A DNA stretch of 64,000 nucleotides from Pseudofrankia sp. DC12 (GTDB lineage: Bacteria > Actinomycetota > Actinomycetes > Frankiales > Frankiaceae), in contig NZ_KQ031391.1 of assembly GCF_000966285.1 (NCBI RefSeq), positions 2,701,208-2,765,207 on the forward strand, in the 5' to 3' direction. Shown piece by piece: positions 57,504 to 64,000 of the stretch (positions are counted from its first letter, which is position 1; each line of letters starts with the position of its first letter). Position numbers and translations under genes: made by a program. A model generated the notes under the pieces. It did no database searches. It saw nothing but the letters and a program-made list of their open reading frames with translations, and was not told the DNA's origin.

Positions 57504-57878
57504 ATGACCACGTCGTCAGTCGACGCGGGCCACCCGTTGATGATTCAGCGCTGCGCGGCCTGCCGGCGCTGGACCCATCCGGAGGCCGCGCGCTGCTCCT
57601 CCTGCGGAGGAGCGCTGGCGGTCGAGCCGGTGAGCGGCGCCGGGACGGTCTTCACCTTCACGGTCAATCACCACGCCTTCCACCCGACATTGCCGGTGCC
57701 CTACGTCGTAGCTGTCGTTGAGCTCGCGGAGCAGGAGGACCTGCGGATCGTGGCCAACATCGTCGGAGGTGCGCCTGCGGACGTGGCGGTTGGCATGGCG
57801 GTGCGCGCCGCGTTCGACCAGCTCGGCGATTCTGGTGTCCCCGTGTTCCGCGCCGAGGTCAGGAAGCCAGCCGAGTAA
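57504..57878 (+). CDS. DUF35 OB-fold protein with Zn ribbon
   Basis: 124 residues. A rubredoxin-like ribbon with four cysteines (QRCAACRRWTHPEAARCSSC) is followed by an OB-fold (GAGTVFTFTVNHHAFHPTLP, VPYVVAVVELAEQEDLRIVA, GMAVRAAFDQ). This is the ChsH2/DUF35 companion that binds thiolase-like proteins and acyl-CoA. The ATG at 57504 follows GGAGG by four bases and is preferred to an in-frame GTG at 57459. It is divergent from the thiolase-like gene. Its last 20 bases overlap the end of the convergent membrane/flavin gene. Confidence 0.88.
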   Translation: MTTSSVDAGHPLMIQRCAACRRWTHPEAARCSSCGGALAVEPVSGAGTVFTFTVNHHAFHPTLPVPYVVAVVELAEQEDLRIVANIVGGAPADVAVGMAVRAAFDQLGDSGVPVFRAEVRKPAE

Positions 57879-58782
57879 CCGCGGTCGGGAAGAGCCTGGC
57901 GACGAGTCGGACCGCGGCGGGCTCCGACGCCTCGTCGAGCTCCGCTGGCTCGGCCACCGCCGACGGTCCTGGGGCGCACGCGAGCTGGGTGGGCGCCGCC
58001 CCGGGCCCGGCCTCGCCGCGCACCAGGGCCACCGGCCCGGATCGTTCCCCGTCGGCGAGCAGCCGGGCGATCCCGCGGATCTCGACCGCGGTACGCGGGT
58101 TGGTGAGATCGAAGACGGAAACGCTCACCGGGGCCTCCTTCGCCAGATCTCCAGCCGGCTGGCGCGGAGCGACGATCGACAGCAGGAGCGCGTCGCCTTC
58201 CCGCCGTAGCCCGACCGCGCGCGAGTGCGGCTCGCCGTCCGGGCCGACCATGGCCAGCATGGCGACACTCGGCCCGTCCAGGATCGCGCGTAGCTCGGCT
58301 CCGAATGCCGCATCGCGTAGCGCGACATCCAGGGCCGCCGACGGCTCCGCGGAGGGATCGGCCCCGTTGTCTCGCAGCCGCCGGGTGAGCCGCCAGGCGA
58401 CCAGGCCGAGCACGGTGGCCGTGGGGATCTCGACGAGTGTCGCCGTCGCGATGCTGAGCAGGAAGTCATCGGTTCCGCTGGACAGGGCCATGTCGAACCA
58501 GGCGTCACAAAGCAGCAGAGTCGCGGTGACGACGGAGGCGGGGATGAGGGTCCAGCGGTCCCGTAGCGCGCTGTAAGCGGTCGTTGCCAGCGCGCCCAGC
58601 TCCGCGACGTCGTAGCCGGTCCACGCCAGTCGCCAGCCCTGAGTCTCATAGTGCATCGGCAGGCTGACGGACAGGTCGACGATCCAGGCGACGAGCGCCA
58701 CGCAGCTGACCAGCAGCGCGATCCCAAGGCGGAAGCGGCGTCGGCGGGTGGCCGCTGGCAGCGGCGGGTGCAGAGTGGCCAT
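57859..58782 (-). CDS. Four-helix membrane protein fused to a flavin-type split barrel
   Basis: 307 residues. Residues 15-140 contain four hydrophobic helices (RLGIALLVSCVALVAWIVDL; LGALATTAYSAL; LIPASVVTATLLLCDAW; TATLVEIPTATVLGLVAW). Residues about 165-260 form a pyridoxamine-oxidase/FMN-binding split barrel: DGPSVAMLAMVGPDGEPHSR, LLLSIVAPRQPAGDLAKEA, VSVSVFDLTNP, VEIRGIARLLAD. FMN barrels of this type bind flavin, F420 or haem. The fusion to a membrane domain is uncommon and suggests a membrane-tethered redox or sensor protein. It overlaps the convergent OB-fold gene by 20 bases. I found no clear regulatory site. Confidence 0.75.
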   Translation of the reverse strand: MATLHPPLPAATRRRRFRLGIALLVSCVALVAWIVDLSVSLPMHYETQGWRLAWTGYDVAELGALATTAYSALRDRWTLIPASVVTATLLLCDAWFDMALSSGTDDFLLSIATATLVEIPTATVLGLVAWRLTRRLRDNGADPSAEPSAALDVALRDAAFGAELRAILDGPSVAMLAMVGPDGEPHSRAVGLRREGDALLLSIVAPRQPAGDLAKEAPVSVSVFDLTNPRTAVEIRGIARLLADGERSGPVALVRGEAGPGAAPTQLACAPGPSAVAEPAELDEASEPAAVRLVARLFPTAVTRLAS

Positions 58783-59062
58783 GTCCGGCTCCTGTGGTCA
58801 GGTGTCCGGTGTTGCCTGGCTCAGGCCAGGTCGGACCCGCTCGGCACGACTGACCGTCCCCCCAGGCGCACACCCCGCCGCGCCTTGGGATGAGCATCTG
58901 TAGAGAGCAAGGCGATCCATCGCACAGTTATGCCCACGCGAGAGCAACTTTCGAACTGGTCACACCCGCTGGATTTTCCAGGCCTCGCCGGCTCCCCGCC
59001 CGCCCGCGCGCCACTCCCGGCGCGAGCGGCGAGGTCCGCCGTCGAGTCGCCGCCGGACGGCG

Positions 59063-59743
59063 TCAGAAATGGCCCAGCAGATCCGGGAAAGAACCGAGGC
59101 GCAGCACACCGGCGTCGGCGGGGTCGAGGTCGGCGTGCTCCAGCGCCCAGCCGTTCTCGTCGGGGATGTGCACCGCTCGCCAGCCGGCCGCCCGCGCGGG
59201 GAGAATGTCGGACTTCGGCGAGTTTCCGATCATCCATGTGGTCGTCGGGTCCAGCGCGAGCCGCTCGGCGAGCCCGCGGTAGGCGCCGACGTGCTTCTCC
59301 CGGACGATGTGGGTACCGAGCTCGAAGAACCCGGCCAGGCCGGAGGCGTCGATCTTGCCCTGCTGCTCCTCCGGGTTGCCCTTGGTGAGCAGCGCGAGCC
59401 GGTGCCGGCCGCCGAGCTCGCGCAGCGTCTCGGCCACCCCGGGCATCGGCTCCACCCGGTGGTCCGCCAGCGCCACGGCGAGCTCGGCGATCTCTCGGCG
59501 CTCCCGCTCGTCGGCCGGGCGCTCCCGAAGCCGCTCGAACAGGTCATGCAGACTACGCAGGAAGACCTTCGTGCCGTAGCCGTGCGCGACCGTGTTCGCC
59601 GCCTCGATGTCCAGGAGCAGGGCGTACAGCGCATCGCGGTCCAGCGTCGGATGGGCCAGCCAGTCCAGGTAGTCGTGGATGACCCGCTCAAACCTGATGT
59701 TGTTGGACCAGAGCGTGTCGTCAGCGTCGAAGACCAACGTCAT
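59063..59743 (-). CDS. HAD-superfamily phosphatase
   Basis: A 226-residue haloacid-dehalogenase-fold hydrolase. Motif I is DADDTLW (nucleophile Asp and general-acid Asp), motif II LLTKGN, motif III Lys in REKHVGAYRG and motif IV MIGNSPKSDILPARAAGW. The helical cap between motifs I and II (FERVIHDYLDWLAHPTLDRD) is of the C1 type, as in phosphoglycolate- or nucleotide-phosphatase-like members. The ATG at 59743 directly precedes motif I; a longer in-frame extension to 60019 is low-complexity and unlikely. It stands alone. The substrate is not predictable. Confidence 0.87.
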   Translation of the reverse strand: MTLVFDADDTLWSNNIRFERVIHDYLDWLAHPTLDRDALYALLLDIEAANTVAHGYGTKVFLRSLHDLFERLRERPADERERREIAELAVALADHRVEPMPGVAETLRELGGRHRLALLTKGNPEEQQGKIDASGLAGFFELGTHIVREKHVGAYRGLAERLALDPTTTWMIGNSPKSDILPARAAGWRAVHIPDENGWALEHADLDPADAGVLRLGSFPDLLGHF

Positions 59744-60242
59744 GCGCGTATCACCCGAAGCCGGCACAACTCGATCTGACCAGACCCCGCCGGTCGCCGT
59801 CGACCACTTTTCGGCTTCGCGCCGCCCCGGCGGACGGGCTTCGGGCCTCCACGCGGCGGTTCGGGTCCGCGAGGGTGGGCGACCGCGGCGACCGCGGCGA
59901 GGACGGCTAGGACGGCGACGGCCGCGCAGATACCAAAAGACAGAAGCGAAGAAATTTTCTCCGCTTCTGTCTTGCGCCACCAACACCGGAAGACGACCGA
60001 CCTCGGCCTGTTCCCGCAACGTAGTAGTTTGTAGTAGATCGCACCGTCACTGGCATGTGGCAGGCTGGGGCGACGCCTCCGGCCCGCCCCGCGAACGACC
60101 CCCACCGCCGGTGAGAGTCCGTTCCGACGGCCGTTGGAGGCGACGCCGAACGGGCGCCCGCAAGGCAGGGCGTGCCGCGCGGGAGGGCGCGGCCCGCGGC
60201 CGGATGCGGGGCGAGCCGAGACGCGAGAGGTGGCCAAGCCGG
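59744..60242. other. Intergenic interval with an AT-rich hairpin
   Basis: About 500 bp between the divergent HAD and DedA-PAP2 genes. It has a striking local drop in GC (59930-60040), a perfect inverted repeat at 59937-59973 and a cgtagtagtttgtagtagatcg stretch near 60018 with a repeated GTAGTAG. No gene recognised. Confidence 0.5.
59937..59973. repeat. 12-bp inverted repeat with AT-rich loop
   Basis: AAGACAGAAGCG (59937-59948) and CGCTTCTGTCTT (59962-59973) are perfect reverse complements, separated by a 13-base loop containing aaattttc. It is exceptional for its low GC in this window. It could be a terminator, a regulator site or a scar of mobile DNA. Confidence 0.65.
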
Positions 60243-61586
60243 GTGAGCAAGATCGTCGACGGGCTGATCAACCTGCCGCCCTGGCTGGTCCTGCTGGTGG
60301 CATTCGCGCTGCCGGCGGCGGAGGCGTCGATCTTCGTCGGCGTCGTGTTCCCGGGCGAGATCGCGATCATCGTGGCCGGGGTGCTCGCCCACGCCCACAA
60401 GCTGCCGCTATGGCTGGTCATCGTCGTCGGGACGCTGGGCGCCGTGATCGGTGACAGCATCGGCTACGAGGTCGGCGCCCGCTACGGGGACTGGGTGCTC
60501 GCGCGGCTGCCCAAGCGGCTGGTCAAGCCGGAGCACGTCGAGCAGGGCCGGGCGCTGCTGCGCCGCCGCGGCGGCTGGGCCGTGCTGATCGGGCGGTTCA
60601 CCGCCGCGCTGCGCGCGCTCGTGCCCGGGCTCGCCGGCACCAGCCGGCTGCCCTACCGGACCTTCCTGCCGTACAACCTCGTCGGCGGCCTCGCCTGGGT
60701 GACGATGTCCGCGCTGATCGGCTACATCGCGGGCGCCAGCTACAAGGCGGCCGAGCACCAGGTGAGCCTGATCTCCGGCGGGCTGCTCGCGCTGATCGTG
60801 CTGGTCGTGCTCCACCAGATCGCCCGCAAGTCGCAGCGGGTGCAGTCCTGGCTCGCGCGGCACCGTTACAAGCTGCCCGACCGGTGGCTGACCGCCTCGG
60901 TGCTGATGCTCACGGCCGGCGGCTGGCTGCTCGCCGGCCTCGTCCAGGACGCCCAGGGCCCGACCGGGGCGGCGAGCTCCGACTCCAGGCTGCTGCACGA
61001 CGTCATCGGCTACCAACGGGCCTGGCTGACGCCGGTGGCCCGCGGGATCACCACCCTGGGCGCCTGGCCAGTCGCCTACGGGGTCGTCGTCGTGCTCGGC
61101 GGGCTGGTGGCATGGCGAGCCCGGAACCGGGTGCTGCCGCTGTGCTCGGTCGCGTTGCTCGGGGCCGGCCAGGGCGTCCGGCTGGCGATCAGCCACGCCG
61201 TCGCCCGGCCGCGGCCGCCCAGGGGGCTCTGGCTCACCGGAGCGGATGGCTACTCGTTCCCGTCCGGCCACACGACCCTGGCGACGATCGCCTACGGACT
61301 GGCCGGCCTGCTACTGCTCCGGCTGCTGCCGGCATCGAGGCTGGCTACAGTGCTCGTCAGCCTGGTGGCGGCGGTGCTCGCGGCCGCGGTCGGGGTGTCC
61401 CGGGTGTATCTCGGCGTCCACTGGCCCAGCGACGTCGCCGGTGGCTGGTCCCTCGGCGTCGGGTGGCTGGCCCTCGCCACGACGGTCTACACGCTGGTCC
61501 GGCTGGTCCGGCTCCGGAGGTCGGCCAACCGCCTGGTGCCCGCGGAGGCCGCCCCCGAGCCACAGGTCGTCAGCCCCGCACCCTGA
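60243..61586 (+). CDS. DedA-PAP2 fusion membrane protein
   Basis: 447 residues. The N-terminal half (1-205) is a DedA/SNARE-associated protein: PPWLVLLVAFALPAAEASIF, VVFPGE, GYEVGARYGDWVLARL and GRFTAALRALVPGLAGTSRL. The C-terminal half (about 210-430) is a PAP2 lipid phosphatase with the three active-site motifs AVARPRPPRG, FPSGHTT and SRVYLGVHWPSDV, the histidines included. DedA proteins flip or transport undecaprenyl phosphate and phospholipids; PAP2 enzymes dephosphorylate undecaprenyl pyrophosphate and related lipids. Fusing them fits carrier-lipid recycling (inference). GTG 60243 lies after GAGAGGTGG; the frame is open far upstream but lacks conserved sequence. Confidence 0.88.
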   Translation: MSKIVDGLINLPPWLVLLVAFALPAAEASIFVGVVFPGEIAIIVAGVLAHAHKLPLWLVIVVGTLGAVIGDSIGYEVGARYGDWVLARLPKRLVKPEHVEQGRALLRRRGGWAVLIGRFTAALRALVPGLAGTSRLPYRTFLPYNLVGGLAWVTMSALIGYIAGASYKAAEHQVSLISGGLLALIVLVVLHQIARKSQRVQSWLARHRYKLPDRWLTASVLMLTAGGWLLAGLVQDAQGPTGAASSDSRLLHDVIGYQRAWLTPVARGITTLGAWPVAYGVVVVLGGLVAWRARNRVLPLCSVALLGAGQGVRLAISHAVARPRPPRGLWLTGADGYSFPSGHTTLATIAYGLAGLLLLRLLPASRLATVLVSLVAAVLAAAVGVSRVYLGVHWPSDVAGGWSLGVGWLALATTVYTLVRLVRLRRSANRLVPAEAAPEPQVVSPAP

Positions 61587-61744
61587 GCCCGCCGACGGAC
61601 CCGGGCCGCCTCGGTGGGACGGAACCCTGCCCTGATTGAAGGCCCCGAATTGGGCTGACCTGGGCGGAAACACGGTTTTGCTAGAGTCCGGGCGCCCGCG
61701 ACAGCGACGTCGCGCCCCGTTCGCCCGGCTAGCGAGGACGTTCG

Positions 61745-63052
61745 ATGCCCCTCACCGTGCTGTTCATGCCTGAGTCGGCCTACGGCCCGACCAACCAGTG
61801 CATCGGGCTGGGCAAGGTGCTGCTCGACCGGGGTCACACCGTCGTCTTCGCCGCGGAGCGGTCCTGGGAGGGCAAGCTCGCGCCGTACGGGTTCGTCGAG
61901 GCGCTCGTCGACCTGGCGCCGCCTGCGGCGGGCGCAGGCGAGGAGGTCGCCGGGCAGTTCTGGATCGACTTCATCAACGAGACGGCGCCGGAGTTCCGCA
62001 AGCCGACGATCGAGCAGCTGGAGACGTTCGTCGCGCCCACCTACCAGGCGCTCATCGATGGCGCGAAGTACTGCGAGGCGCAACTCAAGGCGATCATCGC
62101 CGAGCATCAGCCAGACGTGCTGGTCGAGGACAACGTGATCGCCTTTCCGGCGCTCACCACCGCTGCCGGCGCGTTCGTGCGCATCGTGTCCTGCAACCCG
62201 CTCGAGGTACGCGGCGACGACATCGCGCCAGCGTTCGCCGGCTACCCCGAGGACGACCGGTCACAATGGGACGCGTTCCTCGCTGAGTTCGACCGGACGC
62301 ATCAGGCGATGTGGGCGCAGTTCAACGAGTGGGTGCAGGCTCAGGGCGCGAAGCCGCTGGCCAAGCGGGACTACATCGAGACCTCGGCGCACGCGAACCT
62401 GTACGTCTACCCAGCGGAGCTCGACTACACGGACGCCCGGCCGCTCGATGCCACCTGGCACCGGCTCGACTCAAGCGTCCGCGAGACCGACGACGCCTAC
62501 GACCTGCCGGGCCAGTTCGTCACCCGCGACCCCGATTCGGCGCTGGTGTACCTGTCGCTCGGCTCGCTCGGCAGCGCGGACGTCGGCCTGATGCAGCGGC
62601 TCATCGACGTGCTGGCCACCACCCGGCACAAGCTGATCGTCAGCCTGGGCCCCCGGGCCGAGGAGCTCAAGCTCGGCCCGAACATGGTCGGCGCGGCGAT
62701 GCTGCCACAGACGACGATCATCCCGGAGGTCGACCTGGTGATCACTCACGGCGGCAACAACACAACGACCGAGTGCCTACACTTCGGCAAGCCGATGATC
62801 CTGCTGCCGCTGTTCTGGGACCAGTACGACAACGCACAGCGGGTCGACGAGCGTAGCTACGGCATCCGGCTGTCGACCTATGGCTTCGCCGACGACGAGC
62901 TGACCGGCGCGGTCGACCGGCTGTTCGCCGACACGGCGCTGCGGGCGAGGCTGGACGCCGTCGGCGCGGCGATCCGGGGCCGGGACGGGCTGCGTACCGG
63001 CGCCGGCCTCATCGAGCGGGTCGGGCTGGATCACATCGCCGCCCGTGGCTGA
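61745..63052 (+). CDS. UDP-glycosyltransferase (GT1/MGT-like)
   Basis: 435 residues, a GT-B fold glycosyltransferase. The N-terminal acceptor domain starts LTVLFMPESAYGPTNQCIGL; the C-terminal donor domain has YLSLGSLGS near 275, PQTTIIPEVDLVITHGGNNT and CLHFGKPMILLPLFWDQYDN, the latter being the sugar-nucleotide signature region of GT1 enzymes. The acceptor is unknown; macrolide-, sterol- and flavonoid-modifying enzymes share this form. The start is ATG 61745. Its stop overlaps the start of a small-molecule-kinase-like gene by eight bases (GTGGCTGA), so the two are coupled. Confidence 0.9.
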   Translation: MPLTVLFMPESAYGPTNQCIGLGKVLLDRGHTVVFAAERSWEGKLAPYGFVEALVDLAPPAAGAGEEVAGQFWIDFINETAPEFRKPTIEQLETFVAPTYQALIDGAKYCEAQLKAIIAEHQPDVLVEDNVIAFPALTTAAGAFVRIVSCNPLEVRGDDIAPAFAGYPEDDRSQWDAFLAEFDRTHQAMWAQFNEWVQAQGAKPLAKRDYIETSAHANLYVYPAELDYTDARPLDATWHRLDSSVRETDDAYDLPGQFVTRDPDSALVYLSLGSLGSADVGLMQRLIDVLATTRHKLIVSLGPRAEELKLGPNMVGAAMLPQTTIIPEVDLVITHGGNNTTTECLHFGKPMILLPLFWDQYDNAQRVDERSYGIRLSTYGFADDELTGAVDRLFADTALRARLDAVGAAIRGRDGLRTGAGLIERVGLDHIAARG

Positions 63053-64000
63053 CGGGTCCCCGACGCTGCCGCTGGTCGTCGAGCTCGTCGATGGCGCCTG
63101 GCGGGCCCGGCCGAGCGGTTCCGGTGCGGGAATCGCCCTGCTTACGCTGTTGGGCTCGGGCGGGGCTGTTCCGGACGGCTTCAGGATCCTCCGCGGGGTG
63201 AGCCGGCCGTTCGAGGCGACCGAGCGGAGGGTGGCGGCCGACCAGACCAACGAGTCCTGGATCATCGGCGAAGCCGCCGTCGTCAAGTGGACGACCGAAC
63301 CGCTGGTCGGGCCACAGCCGGACCGGTTGCGCCGGCTCGTCGAGGCCGGGTTCGGCCAGACGCCGGCGCTGTGGGGAATGGTCGAGTGGCGCACGCCGGA
63401 CGGGCACTGGGTGCCTGTCGCGACCGTCAACGATCTCGTTCCCGGCGCGGAGGACGGCTGGACCTGGTGCGTCGACGAGGCCCGGCGCGCGCTCGCGGCC
63501 TCAGGTCCGCCTGCCACGCCGCCAGCTCCGCGCGGCAGCGGCGACGGCGCCGGGAGGGTGGGCCAGCCCTTCGGTGCGGAGCTGGGTGCGCTCACCGCCG
63601 CGATGCACCTGGCCCTGGCCGACCAGCCCGCCGCGACAGCCTCCCCCCGCGAGGCGCTGGCCTGGCTGGCGGCGGCAGAGGAACTGCTGGGCCAGACGCG
63701 CTCGCCGCTGTTGGACGCGCACCGCGACACGATCGCGGCGGCGCTGGGCCCACTCGGCAGGGCCGCTGGGACACCGCTCGTCGCGGCCCACGGCGACTTT
63801 CACGTCGGCCAGCTGCTGCGCGCGCCCGGCGGCCCGCTGTTCGTGATCGACTTCGACGGCAACCCGACGCTGACCCCACAGCAGCGCAGCGCGCCGCAGC
63901 CGGCCGCGCTCGACATCGCCGGGATGCTCATGTCTCTGGAGAACGTCGGGCACGTGGTCCGTCGTTACGCTCCCGAGGTTCCCGACGCCGCGGCCGCCGC
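63045..64000 (+). CDS. Maltokinase/aminoglycoside-phosphotransferase-like protein (partial, 3' end cut)
   Basis: The gene runs off the right edge; 318 codons are visible, open throughout. The N-terminus (LPLVVELVDGAWRARPSGSG, then TNESWIIGEAAVVKWTTEPL) resembles the cap and beta-sheet lobe of maltokinase-like proteins, with the ATP-site lysine in VVKW. The C-lobe has the phosphotransferase catalytic loop HGDFHVGQLL and the metal Asp in VIDFDGNP. This family phosphorylates maltose or related sugars, or confers antibiotic resistance. GTG 63045 overlaps the glycosyltransferase stop in GTGGCTGA. Coupling to a glycosyltransferase favours a sugar-processing role (inference). Its activity cannot be decided without the end. 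Confidence 0.82.
   Translation, partial: MADGSPTLPLVVELVDGAWRARPSGSGAGIALLTLLGSGGAVPDGFRILRGVSRPFEATERRVAADQTNESWIIGEAAVVKWTTEPLVGPQPDRLRRLVEAGFGQTPALWGMVEWRTPDGHWVPVATVNDLVPGAEDGWTWCVDEARRALAASGPPATPPAPRGSGDGAGRVGQPFGAELGALTAAMHLALADQPAATASPREALAWLAAAEELLGQTRSPLLDAHRDTIAAALGPLGRAAGTPLVAAHGDFHVGQLLRAPGGPLFVIDFDGNPTLTPQQRSAPQPAALDIAGMLMSLENVGHVVRRYAPEVPDAAAA

Overview
This 64 kb window is very GC-rich (third codon positions almost all G or C) with frequent GTG starts and AGGAGG-type ribosome binding sites. It comes from a high-GC actinomycete. Poly-HAMP kinases, SpoIIE phosphatases, large STAND proteins and GATC-flanked intergenic repeats point to the Frankiales (Frankia or a relative), but that placement is an inference from style, not a database match. 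I saw no rRNA, tRNA or CRISPR array.

Layout. 1-2.3 kb: the end of a BMP-type solute-binding protein, a cysteine hydrolase, and a CsoR-type copper sensor behind a perfect hairpin. 2.3-3.05 kb: non-coding, with short palindromic repeats. 3.05-11.7 kb: a signalling block made of a response regulator, a 1427-residue soluble hybrid kinase with repeated HAMP units, a divergent RsbW-kinase/GAF/PP2C fusion, and a second RsbW-like kinase. 12.5-16.9 kb: a GpgS-like glycosyltransferase, then a TetR regulator divergent from an MMPL exporter. 17.06-23.4 kb: one 2114-residue gene with TIR, decayed calcineurin-like, NACHT, pentapeptide and WD40 modules. This is the strongest candidate for an unusual, possibly defensive, system. 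23.4-29.5 kb: a diguanylate cyclase, a shrunken MMPL pseudogene, a MaoC hydratase, a broken PIN-like toxin gene and a group II intron with its reverse transcriptase.

29.7-33.2 kb: gcvP under a tandem glycine riboswitch. 33.6-36 kb: a ChaB/histone-H1-like/Rho_N chimera with a charged KPVV-type repeat, and a small basic protein. 36.2-42.8 kb: an enoyl-CoA isomerase-like protein facing a moxR-DUF58-transglutaminase operon whose transglutaminase has lost its catalytic triad. 43.2-47.5 kb: a membrane-anchored propeller/GYWL-repeat protein, an AMIN-like lipoprotein and a VOC protein. 47.7-56.1 kb: a PASTA Ser/Thr kinase, a DUF3293 protein and an overlapping 1237-residue orphan. 56.1-64 kb: a thiolase-like protein divergent from its OB-fold partner, a membrane/flavin-barrel fusion, a HAD phosphatase, a DedA-PAP2 fusion, a UDP-glycosyltransferase and a maltokinase-like gene cut by the window edge.

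How the genes relate. Three regulatory themes recur: phosphorelay and partner-switching (3-11.7 kb), c-di-GMP (23.4 kb) and eukaryote-like kinase signalling (47.7 kb). Envelope functions dominate the second half (MoxR operon, lipoprotein, anchored repeat protein, DedA-PAP2). Decay and mobile DNA concentrate at 25.7-29.5 kb. Coordinates use the start codon I judged best, usually from the ribosome binding site; alternatives are given in the entries.
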